Under the pieces are notes generated by a model, which worked only from the letters and a program-made list of their open reading frames with translations, did not search any database and was not told the origin of the DNA. A DNA stretch of 60,919 nucleotides from Rhizophagus sp. LPA8_4_AMF (taxonomy: Eukaryota > Glomeromycota > Glomeromycetes > Glomerales > Glomeraceae). The position numbers and the translations under genes were made by a program. Every line of letters starts with the position of its first letter. The first letter of the stretch is position 1. This document shows, one piece after another, positions 11,228-22,806 of this stretch. The stretch lies in assembly GCA_021464525.1 (NCBI GenBank), contig JADRCO010000060.1:1-60919 (forward strand). Reading direction: 5' to 3'.

Positions 11228-12238
11228 ATGACAAGTTTCGATGAGACTCGATTTGAATCTAATGATAATCCTTTCAGTAGAGATGTTACACCTGTTAATA
11301 TGATAAATTTTGGCAAAAAAACTAAATTAGTTATGGAAAATTTTGAAAAATGCTGTGAAGAATTTAAGTTTGATAATAGTGAATTTATGACCTTGATTTC
11401 TCAAGCAGTTAAAGAACAACGTAAAATCTTTCGTGAATTCGCTGAAGTTTCAATAAAATATAGTGATAATCTTTTAGATTATTCAGTCGATCTTTTGTTT
11501 TTCGTAGATTGTTTTAAGGATAAACGATATTCTGATGATGAATTTCTAGAATTATTGAATGACCTTTTAATCAAATCTAAAGAAAATCATAGTTTAATTA
11601 AAGATTTAAAAAAAATTATTAGTAATAAGGATAAAAGTGGAATTAATGAAGAATTAACTGAAATCCAAAATTACTTGCCAAAATACGTTGAAGATATTAT
11701 AGAACATCCAGAAATAATTGATTCAGACAACATATCCAAACTCAAAGAGGCGATAACACTATTAAAAAGTCAGCTGAAATATAATGAGGTCCTTACTGTA
11801 ACTGGGGTTTCAAGTTTAGGAGTTGGATTATTTGCGCCTCCTGCTGGTGTTGTGATGGCAGTTTCTAATTTGCTACTTAACGTTAGTAATACTTATAATA
11901 TTACCAAAACAAATAAAACAATTAAAGATCTTTTGAAAAAATTAAATATTGAAATCGACGAATTGGTTGAGAAAATAAAATTATTTTCGAAGAATTTAGA
12001 GTCAATTATTTTAGAGATCAATACGTTCGAAATTTTTTGGGAAAATCAAATTGAAAGAATCGATTATCTTATAAAAAACCTCAGAGGATTCAAGAAAACA
12101 GAGAAACGTAATAATAAAGATAAAATTATCAACTCAATTGAAAAAAGATGGAAAGATGTAGAACGAGAATGCCAAATTTATTCTCATGTGATGAAAGATT
12201 TATTGATTAGAGATGGATATATTAAAGTAAAGTTTTGA
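11228..12238 (+). CDS. Helical protein with central hydrophobic hairpin (paralogue 3)
   Basis: A single-exon 336-residue protein of the same family as 5582-6700 and 9103-10164. It keeps NMINFGKKTKLVMENFEKCC, DLLIKSKENHSL, IFWENQIERIDYLI and WKDVERECQIYSHVMKDLL. The hydrophobic segment (residues about 187-220) is shorter, lacks the poly-Ala stretch and is Val/Gly/Pro-rich (SLGVGLFAPPAGVVMAVSN). The linker before it is also shorter. An A-rich run directly precedes the ATG. Because the helical flanks are conserved while the hairpin varies, the hairpin may be where the paralogues specialise (inference). Confidence 0.85.
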   Translation: MTSFDETRFESNDNPFSRDVTPVNMINFGKKTKLVMENFEKCCEEFKFDNSEFMTLISQAVKEQRKIFREFAEVSIKYSDNLLDYSVDLLFFVDCFKDKRYSDDEFLELLNDLLIKSKENHSLIKDLKKIISNKDKSGINEELTEIQNYLPKYVEDIIEHPEIIDSDNISKLKEAITLLKSQLKYNEVLTVTGVSSLGVGLFAPPAGVVMAVSNLLLNVSNTYNITKTNKTIKDLLKKLNIEIDELVEKIKLFSKNLESIILEINTFEIFWENQIERIDYLIKNLRGFKKTEKRNNKDKIINSIEKRWKDVERECQIYSHVMKDLLIRDGYIKVKF

Positions 12239-12849
12239 ATATGTAAAGCAAGATTCTTATATGGCGAAGTTCTCCTATATATTTTTTTATCACAATACAG
12301 AATTATGAAAATGAAAATAAAGTAATTATAAACTAGTTTAACCTGACATGATGTTCAGGAGAAATTAACCTATTGTATGTCTGGTCAAGCGTTTATTTTT
12401 TTTTAAAGGATTGCATTCAGTTATTTTAATGCTTTTTTAAATATCTCCAATTTAATTGTAATGTATTAGGATAAAATATCAAATGAATTTTATACATTAT
12501 AAAACTCATTATTGTACAATATTTTAGTATGATAAATGAAATTGTACCGTATTTAAAGAATAAAGTCTTAATTTGTTACTTTTCACCGGTTGTGATTAAG
12601 AATCATGGATTACTGTCAATGTCAAATAATGTTACTGCGCATGCTTAATTACGCACAAATGACAAGCACGATAACGTATTTTTCGTATTATGTAAAGATT
12701 TTTATTCTGTACTCTCTAAAATAGTGTAACTAGTGTAACATAAAATTGAAATTTAGTATGATCTGAATGTTCCGTAACAATTACACAAACAAGTTTAAAA
12801 TAAACAATAAACTATTTTTAGACGTGCTTATCGCTATAATAAATATTTA

Positions 12850-13010
12850 TTTCCTCTCACCCTTCTTTTTTTTCCTCTCTTTATCATCTTTATCTTTTAC
12901 TCTCCTTTCTCACTCTTCTTCCTCTCCCCTCTCTCTTCTTTCGCTTCCCCTTCCTTCCCATTTTTTCCCATTTCCTCTCCCAGCTCCTCTTGCTCTTTCT
13001 CCCTTCATTC
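12850..13010. repeat. Polypyrimidine tract
   Basis: About 160 bases are almost entirely C and T. The long open frame across it (Ser/Leu/Pro/Phe only) is a compositional artefact, not a gene. Confidence 0.8.
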
Positions 13011-13134
13011 ATATTTGCAGTATTTTATGTATTCCATTTTCTTTCCTATACTTACTTTCTTTCTTACTCATTGGGTGCTTTTGTTGGAGCAATATGATTC
13101 TATGCATGTTGGGAGTATAGCATGCTTATATTTT

Positions 13135-13405
13135 AAGCCTGTGAAACACCAGATTTGCAGCAGTATCACTGTATCACAGTAGGCTGGTTGGAAATTTTAT
13201 GGTGCAGTATAGTACTATGTGAGGGTTGGAGCATAAACGCTAACTTTTAGTAATCTTGTATCAGCCATCGCTGCAGTCCTGCGATAGGACCGGGTTGATA
13301 TGGAACGGCATAGTAATATGCGTAATATTAATTTTTACAGGATGGAGCATAGTGCACTTCTTAGGAAGTCCCTTTACGGTAGGGCCAGAGTACTCTTATT
13401 ATTAA
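13135..13405. repeat. Structured GC-richer block, possible dispersed repeat
   Basis: This block differs in composition from its surroundings and contains several small perfect stems: GTCCT..AGGAC near 13275-13290, CCCT..AGGG near 13370-13385 and CTTAGGAAG near 13360. It recalls short dispersed non-coding repeats of Rhizophagus, but no second copy is seen in this window, so the call is tentative. Confidence 0.35.
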
Positions 13406-14093
13406 CATATATATGAGTTGCAAAATTTCAAAATGTAATTAAGAGATAATTTTCTGCCTTTTGTATAAATCAATTATCTTTATTGTTTTTTGTTCGAAAA
13501 TATGACTAGAATTTTATTCTAAGGACTGGGTATTAACAAAGTTTACATGTGAGACGGACTATTTGTATATTATGCACATCGATTTAAGTGTTTTTTCGTA
13601 GCATATCTTTAATAATCAAATATATCTGTTGAGAATATACCGAATCACATATTATTCTTCGAAGAATTTTAGATCATTATTTTAGAACTTTCCATATAAC
13701 ATAATAATTAATTTTCAATTTCATTCTAAAAATAAAAAGTGAATGATTATTGATTTAATGGTATTTGAAGGAATCCAGTGGTGACATAATAGAATTAAAA
13801 AAAAACTTAAAATAGAATTTATTTTGGAACAGTTTTATATTAAACTTTTTAAACATAAGCCATGTTGATTTTTAATTAAATAAATTGAGTAATGATTTTG
13901 TACTTAACATTCGGATTCTCAGAAATTTTCAAATATACCATCAAAATCAATAATAAATATGTAAAGAATAATGATCTTTTTTAATGTATTATTAAATCTA
14001 ATTTATGAAACCAAAGGGTCATGCAAATTGGTTCTTTATATCTTTAATCTTTATTTATAGTAAACCCAAATCCTTTTAATATAACTAACTACT

Positions 14094-14450
14094 ACTGATT
14101 TATATCTGATTTGTAATGATTACCGGTAACTCCTTATTTACATATTAATAGTATGAATTGACAAATTTATTCCAACCGGAAATCATGCCAGTTGGATAGT
14201 ATTTTATCTTTTCAATATTGTCCATTCAGCATGAAATGTATAAATTATTATTGTACGGGCGCTTAATAATGATCTGATGTGGCACTTCGTGCTACATCAT
14301 ACCATTATTTAGCACGCCCGATACAAATAACAATCAGTAAATTATCCGATTTATATCGATTTGTAATACATGCTGATTGCTGTCTATTTTACCCGGATTG
14401 ACAAATATACTCCAACCGGCAAATTTTCCAGTTGGACAGCGTTTAACCTG
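14094..14450. repeat. Diverged direct repeats flanking a long hairpin
   Basis: The blocks at 14094-14205 and 14337-14450 share GATTTATAT, GATTTGTAAT, TTGACAAAT and the pair CCAACCGG..CAGTTGGA. Between them lies an imperfect inverted repeat with arms of about 40 bases and a 3-base tip (14245-14330). The arrangement looks like a foldback or MITE insertion, or an element with long subterminal repeats. Confidence 0.7.
14245..14330. repeat. Long imperfect hairpin / foldback
   Basis: The left arm contains GTACGGGCG..TTAATAATG and ATGTGGCAC; the right arm contains GTGCTACAT..CATTATTTA and CGCCCGATAC. The arms pair over about 40 bases with a few mismatches and one indel, with tip TTC at 14286-14288. 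Confidence 0.75.
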
Positions 14451-15124
14451 TGAAGGCTCCTATGTGTTAAAACCTGTAAGAGGTTGCATGAAAGAATAGC
14501 CAAAGAGAAGCATTTAATCTCTCTGATTCCTCAACATGAAATTTGTTAATTCTCTTTTTCTAGATTATCGGTTATACATCTCTTTTTTGTGATACGTTTG
14601 GTTTTTTGTAATACATTTATTATTCTTTTATTTTTCTGTAATACATTTTATTGTTTTGTAATGCATGTAATACATTTTATTTTTATGTTACATTAAGCTT
14701 CTGACACTCCAACGGTTTCCGTTTTCCTAGTTATTATATCCGACTTCTCAAAATAATTTTAAGAAGTTTTTTACGTATTTTAAAGAGTTTGTATGTATAA
14801 AAAATTAATACTAAGCTTCTAAAGGGTTTCATTGATATATAGACTACTGGTGAAATAAAACACAACATGCATATTGATTAATTACGTTGTACTTTTTTTG
14901 ACAATGAAAAACCATCAATGTTATTATAAATGTAAGTTAAAAGTTCTGGTCCTTAAATTTAATTGCACGGAAAACCAAATATAGTTTTATGACTACATTG
15001 TAAACTTTGTAACATGTAACAAACCTTAATTGAGTTTTCAAAAATAATTTATCTTAATTTATTTTCTTTTTTAAGTTTTTTTTTACGCCACCCATTTGAT
15101 CAGTTATACAATGATGCCGCCATT

Positions 15125-15510
15125 GCCGCCATTGAATTGTTCCTTTTATATCGATGATCACTTCTCGATTAATTTTTTACAATCTAAAAAATTTTTTTTT
15201 TCTAGGAAATATTGTGATAATCCTATCATAATGTGTTATCGTGTGCGACGTCTCCTGAAATATGTAAAAATTTTAATCGAAGGTTACATTTGTATGTTGT
15301 GATCACTACAGAAAAATAAATTAAAAATTAAAAATAAATGAAATTCTAAACTTTGAGAATTTTTTTAACGCCAATTCTTGGTAATCACTGAAACAATACC
15401 TTATGTCTTATAGTTAATGCAGTAAAGCACGCCGAGACTGCCTGCATTTTTATTGAATTCTTCCTTTTTAAATCAATGATCATTTCTCGATTAACTTTTC
15501 ACAATAATTT
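15125..15510. repeat. Duplicated ~65-bp block upstream of the channel gene
   Basis: The blocks 15133-15184 and 15452-15504 share TTGAATT..TTCCTTTT, then ATCGATGATCACTTCTCGATT in the first copy and ATCAATGATCATTTCTCGATT in the second, and TTTT.ACAA. The second copy is about 150 bases before the start codon of the ion-channel gene, so it could carry promoter elements (inference). Confidence 0.7.
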
Positions 15511-15645
15511 TTTTTTGTACGAAGAAATTGGATAAACTGTTGTAATCAGGTTGATAATGAAATTGTGTTACTTTATCTTTAATAAATTCGTTGCTTTGAG
15601 AATGCTACATTACTTTTTCTTAATAAAAAATTCCTTACTGTCAAA

Positions 15646-18600
15646 ATGAGCCAAACAGGTGCAATTTCTGTGGAAGTCGATAATGAAAATGATATTAATA
15701 AAATTGACGTCATTATTACTTATAGTAATGAAGATCATTCATTTGTCGGTTGGAATGTTGAAGATGAAGATGAGGGTCAACTTAAATCAGAATTTTCTCT
15801 CAAAATATTTTCATATGAAAGTGTATCCCGAATGTGCGTTTCTGATAATAAGAAATTTGCATATATTGTCGATTATGGAAATATAGGTAAGTTATAATTA
15901 TCAAACATTCTCAAAAATTTAAAAGAATTGATATTATGGTATTTATCTAACTACGTTAAATAATATCTCTTTAAATTTATTAGAAACATACGATATGAAA
16001 AATAATCGTCAAAAAATTAAATTAGATTGTAATTTCCGGTATAAATACCTTTATTGTACATTTAACTTAAAAGGTGAATTTATTTTATATCGTGAAAATA
16101 ACAAAAGAAGTATTATCTTTATTTATTCTACACAAACTAAAAATAACAAATGGAAGTGTAAAAAAATGTACGAGATACCAAAAGATTTTGAATTTGTTAG
16201 CATAACAAAATATGATAAGCTTTATTTATTATCAAATAATTCTATTTATGAACATAATCTTATTACTGAAAAAAGTATAAAAATATTTGATATTGACGAG
16301 GAGATATATAATAAGGTAATAAAATGTATTAAACTATTTGTTCAAACCTATTTGAAAATATTTTACAATTAATTATTATTATCTATTTTACACCTTAAGT
16401 CGAACATTGTCAGTAATGAGAAGTTTATTTGTGTAAGGATCAAGAATGAAATTATTGTCTATTCGGTTGGATTAGAAATTCCTATTACTTCTTGGGATAT
16501 TAATAATGGTAATTATATAAAATTAAATTACATAATACTATTAAGCTACATACTAAATTACTATTTCATTTATTTAACGTTAGATATTCAACTTCATAAT
16601 TTTATGTATAATACTGGCTTAATTCCTTTATTACTTCCTTTATTATATGAGAGTACTATAATGAAACATTATTGGAACGGATGTTTGGACTGTTTAAAAG
16701 ACAAAGGCCAATTATCAAAAGAATATCAGACCGAAAGCTTACTAGATATCATTCAAACTACAACCAAATACGCACTTGGAATTTTAGATGGTCATATTTG
16801 GAAGATTAAATTTGAGGAAATTTTAGCAAAAATGAATTTAACATTCGACTTTGATGATGATCTTAAGATCAATATAAAGGATGATCGAATAAATAGTCAT
16901 TTAGTTAATCCAAATATGGATACTATACATAAATTATTTCAAGGAGTCATATCAAATCTAAAGAGTACAAAACAAATTGATGAACTAAAATTGAAACATT
17001 TAAATAAGTGGAGTATTAGTTGTGGTGAAAATATAATTAAGCTGCAAATTTTTAAAAATGAATGGGAAATAATTTGCACAAGGGATGAAATATTAAATTG
17101 GTATGAAGGTATACGTTTACTTGGAATAGAGTTACTTGATGGCAGTGATATTATTATATTAACAACAACAGGTCTTTTCATTTATCAATTTAATGAAAAT
17201 GACTTATCTATTTCTTTAAATTATTTTTATAATATGAAAATTAGTATAAACAAACCAAAAAAGGCTTTGAGACAATTACAACTTTATAAGAAATTATTTT
17301 CAAAATCTACTTTACCTTTACCAAATTATAATAGTTTCAAATTTTGTGATAAATGGGTTTCAGATATAAAGGATAATAAGAAAAGTCTTTTGAAATATGG
17401 TGTTGAATTATTAACATTTGCAATTAAAGAACACAAGAGAGAATTGATAGAAGATATTTATAAAAAGTGTATAAATTATTTTAAAGAAGATTTAAGAAAT
17501 AGTAAGATGTTTTTAAGTATTATTACTTCTACAATACCATTATTACATGAATATTATCCAGAGTATATTTTAAAATATTCATCAGAACAACAATGATTAT
17601 TGATTCTTCTTTTTATAATATAAAATATATGAATAACAATTTACATCTCTATTCTTTTCAATATCATCAAATAATTAATTTAACTCGGTCTATTTGGTGG
17701 TTAAAATACAGCATATTTATGGATACTTTAAAATATAATCATGAGAAAATATATTTGATGGTATCTATTATTCAAATTTTAATAGTTTTACCCATTTTAC
17801 CCATTTATTTTGCTACATTTTACATATTTTCAAAATTCCATTTTATTAATGATATTGAAAAACATGATGTGCTTTCTATATATTATGTTATTATTGACAG
17901 CATCTCTTTAAATACAACATCACCAACAATTACTTTTATGAATCCTTATATTAAATTTATTAACTATCCACAAGACTATAAGTGGTATAAAGAGTTAATT
18001 ATACCTCAATCTAGTCCATTTATTAAAACAATAAGCAGAGAAATCTATAATACATGGAATGGAGAGACATTAATTGATTTTAAATGGAATACTTTTGGAA
18101 AATATTATTATACAGTAATATGGATAGGATTTATGTTTTTACTTGGATGCTTTACTTGTGCTGCAACAATTCCTCAACAATACATTGATGATGATGTTCG
18201 AAAACAACTTTTAATTACCTCAATTATACTTGGATTTATTCATTTGAGTTTTGAAATCCGTCAGTTTATCTATGATCCTATTAAATGGATTTATAATTTT
18301 TGGAACATATTTGGTAATATACAAATATTTTAATTATTTTACATTATTATTTAAAAAAAAATTTATTAATTATATTTTATTAATATTATAGATGTAATTG
18401 CATGTGTGCTTCCGATTTACACTTCTATTCATTGGCTTCAAACAAGTGAAATGAACGTAATTTCATTACTTTCATTTTCATGTCTGTTTTTAGACATAAA
18501 ATTTTTGCTATTTTTTAGAGCATTTGAATATTTTGGAGTATATTTTGCAATAATTATTAGTGTTGCAAAACAGATCATATCTTTTTTAGTAGTCTTATTT

Positions 18601-19560
18601 ATTATTATAATTAGTTTTGCACATGCATTTTATATTTTATTATTACCAAGATCTACATTTTCATTAAATGAACATACAAATAATGATGATCCTAATAATC
18701 CTTGGAATATAGTCTCTTCTTATAATCTATTGCTTGAGAATGGAAACATTGATACAAATCCATATATGACTCAACAACCCAATGGAAATACAAATATGTT
18801 TGTAGATTTTAGAACATCTCTTTTTGCAATGTATTTATTCTTAACAGGTATGTAAGAATATAAATATTATATTTTTGATGTTTTATGTTATTTAAACTTT
18901 TTATTTATTACTAGGTGATTCAAGTGCATTATCTCATTGGTCATATGTTGATAATCCGTCACTTGCAATATTGATTGTCTTATTTTCACTCTTAATTGTT
19001 GTGTATCTTATGAATTTGCTTATTGGATTACTTAATAATGCAATTGAAAAGGATAATAATAGAGTTTCATATTTAATTCAGAAGGTGGAGGTAACCTATC
19101 ATCATTATTTATTGTATAAAAGCATTAATTGTAAAAATGCTAAGTTTTTAAATTTTTTTCATAGATTCTGGCTGAAATTGAGTTATTTTATCTATTACCA
19201 CATCAAAGACGTTGGAAAGAATGGTTTCCTGAAGTAATGTAAGTAAATTCAAAATGTTTTTTTTAAGAAAGTATAGCTAATTGATACTAATATCATTCAT
19301 ATAAATCTTTTTTTTCAAGATATTATTATGCCAATGTTGATAAGACTTGTGAAAAAGTTAAAAAAATGATAAATAAAGGTGAATGGAATAATAATGAATT
19401 CCCAGAACAAAAGAAGGATTTATTAAGTAAACTCAACATTCAGCCTAGTATTGATGAGATTTCTTTGCGCAAATTATTAGAAGAAGTGCAAGATATACGA
19501 GAGAATTCTTTGTGCCAAATATTAGAAGAAATACAAAAAATACAGTCTAATAAGTCATAA
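15646..19560 (+). CDS. TRP-like ion-transport-domain protein, 8 exons, one frameshift
   Basis: The exons are 15646-15886, 15984-16315, 16400-16508, 16584-18313, 18392-18847, 18915-19090, 19165-19238 and 19320-19560; all junctions are GT..AG and phases agree. The N-terminal third is soluble and may be beta-propeller-like. The membrane part has hydrophobic helices near IQILIVLPILPIYFATFYIF, VIWIGFMFLLGCFTCAATI, LLITSIILGFIHLSFEI, DVIACVLPIYTSIHWL and IIISVAKQIISFLVVLFIII. A pore-loop-like FRTSLFAMYLFLTGDSSALS precedes a last helix, LAILIVLFSLLIVVYLMNLL. This is the Ion_trans/TRP plan. The C-terminus is a charged helix with a LLEEVQDI/ILEEIQKI repeat. Within exon 4 the frame shifts by one base near 17585-17593: the upstream frame ends at TGA 17594-17596 and the downstream frame opens at ATG 17593. 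One lost A explains it, so this is either a sequencing error or a new pseudogene. Confidence 0.85.
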
Positions 19561-20066
19561 ATATTTTCAATAGAATTATAGAACATTATATTTTGAGTGT
19601 ATTTAATTTTATTAATATTTATGATTATTTATAACAATTAATAAAATATATATTATTTCAAACTTAAATTAACTAAGTTTATATGTTCTTCTAAATCAAT
19701 TTTGTGTTTAATGAAATAGATAATTCAAATCTATAATAAATTATACATCCTTTGATCAATCAAATACTCAGTTTCTTCGTCAGTACAGATGGTTCTGACT
19801 TTGTTATAATTTACCGCACAGGGTTGAGGAGTTACCATGATTAAAACTGGATAAATTGATTATTAAAAAAAATTAAATTTTATACTTATGTAATTACAAT
19901 TTGTCTTATAATAATACTTAAAATATTACTTGAATTAATAATTTAAAAAATTGAATGAATAATATTTGATTTAATGAAAAAAGGTTTAAAAAAATAAAAT
20001 CAAATGAATAATAAAAAAATTTTTTGTGACGAGTAATTATGTAGATTAATAGATAATATTAATAGG
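19561..20066. other. Intergenic
   Basis: AT-rich DNA between the channel gene and the transposon debris. I see nothing else. Confidence 0.6.
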
Positions 20067-20173
20067 ATGTGACAAATTTGAAGATTGAAATCAGATTGAA
20101 ATTGAATTAGTCAATTATTAATTATTATATTATTTTCTTCTAAAAATTGAAATTGGATTGAAATTTGTCACAT
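20067..20173. mobile_element. Small inverted-repeat element
   Basis: ATGTGACAAATTT (20067-20079) and its exact reverse complement AAATTTGTCACAT (20161-20173) bracket 81 bases that contain further GATTGAAAT repeats in both orientations. The whole unit is 107 bp and begins 59 bp from the end of the hAT remnant. It may be a MITE or the terminal part of that element. No clear target duplication was seen. Confidence 0.6.
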
Positions 20174-20231
20174 AGCTGCAATATTTAATCTGTATTTTAT
20201 TATTTAATAAAATGAAAAAAATATATGATGA

Positions 20232-20885
20232 TTAATTATTAATTATAGTATCTGGATTCCAGTCATCATCATCATCATCACTATTAATTTTGCAAGTTAC
20301 AATTGGAAGCTTGCTATTATCAATAAAGATCCATGGACCCAAATCAATTACCTGTTCAATTTCTAATATCTCACCAGAATGTGTTATTTCTTCTCTAGAT
20401 TCATTTAATTCAATTTCATCTTCATTCTCATCATCTTCATTTAATAAATCTCTCTCTTTGAATACAGTATCCAACATTCATTCAACATCCTATTTTGACA
20501 CCAAACTACCATAATTAAGTGATTTTTTAGCATGTGTAAGAGATGTTCTATATATCTTTGCCATTGTTTCAATAGTTTCAACATTCAACTTTATGCATCT
20601 TTTACCAATAATCCTTTCTAGTAATGAGAATATTCTTTTATAACTTGCAGAGTGAGGCGTTATTGAAAGAATTACTATGGCAAATTGAGATAACAAAGAT
20701 CAACCATCAATAATGGAATTCTACCAATTGTATAGAGTATCATATTCAGGTGAATAATTCTTTTTATATGAGAGTCTATGATCAAGATATGCGTGAAGTT
20801 AAGAATTAAGCTCCATTCCAGAAGTTTTTTTATGGCCAAGATTTTTCCAAATCTTAAGTGCTATTTTTGAATATGATCAAATTGT
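20232..20885 (-). pseudogene. Dead hAT-family transposase, C-terminal part
   Basis: Read on the minus strand from about 20885, the sequence gives KIWKNLGHKK..GMELNS, ITPHSASYKRIFSLLERI and, near the end, EIEQVIDLGPWIFIDNS followed by an Asp run. The block with PHSAS.KRIFS is the hAT C-terminal dimerisation domain. At least five in-frame stops interrupt it, including two within 15 bases at 20478-20492. The N-terminal BED finger and catalytic core are missing. Confidence 0.85.
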
Positions 20886-22102
20886 TACTCCTAAATCCGC
20901 ATCTTAAAAACAGATTTTATTTGGTTTTAATTTTATTTTAAATTAATAATTATTAACAATAATTCCTTTATAGTAAGGGTAAAGATAAAATGCTAGTAGA
21001 TAAATATCATTGTCAAATTCTACATATCTATTGAAAGATACTTATTTGTTAACTATTTAGTTGGAAAAATTTAAGTTTCCTGGATAATAATACTTTTTAT
21101 TAAAGACTTCTGAAAAATTATACATACAGTACAATGGCACAGTAAATGTTAAATTTATCGTTCTTCTACACTTTCAGTCACCACAAGTGTAACTTGTTAC
21201 TAGTTACTGTTTTTCCATACCTTATTTTTTTTTCTTTTTCCCTTTTACTGTGACCAGTATTTGATAGTTTTGGGTTTTCATTTTTTCTATATATAAAAAA
21301 TATTTTTTCTTTCTTCACTTTTATACTTTCATTATAGTTTTCTATATATATATGTTATTTTCAAAATCCATTTCATCTCCTTTATCAGAAAAGTCTTTTC
21401 TGGTATCCCTGAAAAAATTCCACATGACCAAACTAATGAGAGGTGGTTATAACAAGATTTATAAATCAAGAGATCAAAAACTTTCCTTTTCGAGTTGGCC
21501 AATCATTAGACAAACACCAATAATATTCATTTAAAGATATATACAAATGATTATTAGATGAATACTACACCTGTTCGGTATAGATCCATGAGTAAGGTCC
21601 CTAATGCCAAATATCAAATTAGCAAGATGCTCATGCATTTTTTCTCTTTTCAAAAAGTGTTACCATGATGCATACAGTAGAAGTGCTATGACATGATCAG
21701 ACACAAATTACTGGAATGTATTACAATTATTAATATAAGATAAAAGTCAACAATATGTAATAATAAACTATCAACAACTTTTTTAACTTTTCCTACAAAC
21801 ATTATCATTCTATTTTGGAATTTACATTCCATGCAATTATGATACATCTGACAATTCCCAGATGATCCGCATGTGTACTACTCCAAGTCCTTTCATCATG
21901 CATGATCAATATGCTTGTATTCTTCATCAGCATAGTTTGTACGCTAATAATACTTTTGTTAATTTAAGACTAAGAATGATAATAGTTCATTGTCTCCTTT
22001 GATTCAATAGAATAATAAGGTCATGCATGCAGACTTTCTTTTACAATGTGCTACCTTAAATACTTCAAAGATGGTATTTTCTCGTCAGCTTGGTATCAAA
22101 TA
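20886..22102. other. Intergenic
   Basis: AT-rich DNA between the hAT remnant and the MITE-like element. Short open frames here show no recognisable domain. I see nothing supportable. Confidence 0.55.
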
Positions 22103-22392
22103 TAATGTTACTTAGAGCATGGAATCGAATTTGTGAATTCCGGTTTAAATTCAGATTTTCCAAATTCTGAATTGAATTTTTGTAACCAAATTAATGATTT
22201 ATTGGGTTTGAAAAAATAACCAGATTTAAATTCAAATTTGGCCAAAAATTAAGGTATATGACTATATGCCAGCCAGAGTTAACCAATTTGGATTCAAATT
22301 CAGTTTTTTAAATATTCAAATTGAATTTAGGATAATCAAAGTAAATTCTGAATTGGGTTTTCCAATTCGATTCCATGCCCTAATGTTACTTA
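22103..22392. mobile_element. MITE-like element with 12-bp flanking duplication
   Basis: A 266-bp element (22115-22380) begins GAGCATGGAATCGAATT and ends with the inverted copy of GGGCATGGAATCGAATT (one mismatch in 17). It is flanked by perfect 12-bp copies TAATGTTACTTA (22103-22114 and 22381-22392). The interior has many short AAATTCAAATT/AATTTGAATTT palindromic units and no coding capacity. A non-autonomous DNA transposon is the simplest reading. The duplication is longer than the usual 2-10 bp, though a few of its bases may instead belong to the inverted repeat. Confidence 0.85.
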
Positions 22393-22806
22393 CAAACCTT
22401 GTAGCCACAAGTATTTCCTTTATATTATCATAAATATTATAGCCAACTTCAATTTTTCCTAGTCCCAATCCTAGGACAGCTGTGAAACAATAAAATAGAT
22501 TTTGACGTGCTTGTCATCAACTTTTTTTTTGTCTCCTGAGTATAAATATTGTAATAGGCACCATATGGGTATAGATCAGAAACTGGCTTTAGCAACACAA
22601 CAGAAATTTTTGTTTCAACTGTTACAACGTTTTTTGTCACTGATTCAACATTTGAAGTATCACAAATCAGATACCATTCCTTGTGCTAATAACTATAGGT
22701 TTGCTTTACCAAAATTTCCTTTTGTGCTACAGCTCCACCAAGGCCTAAGGCTACATCTCAGAAGTTATGAGTTTGTTATACAACAATCCCAGATCTGAGG
22801 CGATCT

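Larger units (their letters stand above)
12239..15645. other. Gene-free region rich in repeats
   Basis: No gene is recognised. The region holds a pyrimidine tract, a structured GC-richer block, a pair of diverged direct repeats around a long hairpin, and a duplicated block just before the ion-channel gene, all listed separately. Short open frames here are low complexity. Confidence 0.6.

Noticed and set aside
12767-13120. 117-residue Ser/Leu/Pro-rich open frame
   Set aside because: It is a translation of a pyrimidine tract; residue use follows composition only and there is no domain.
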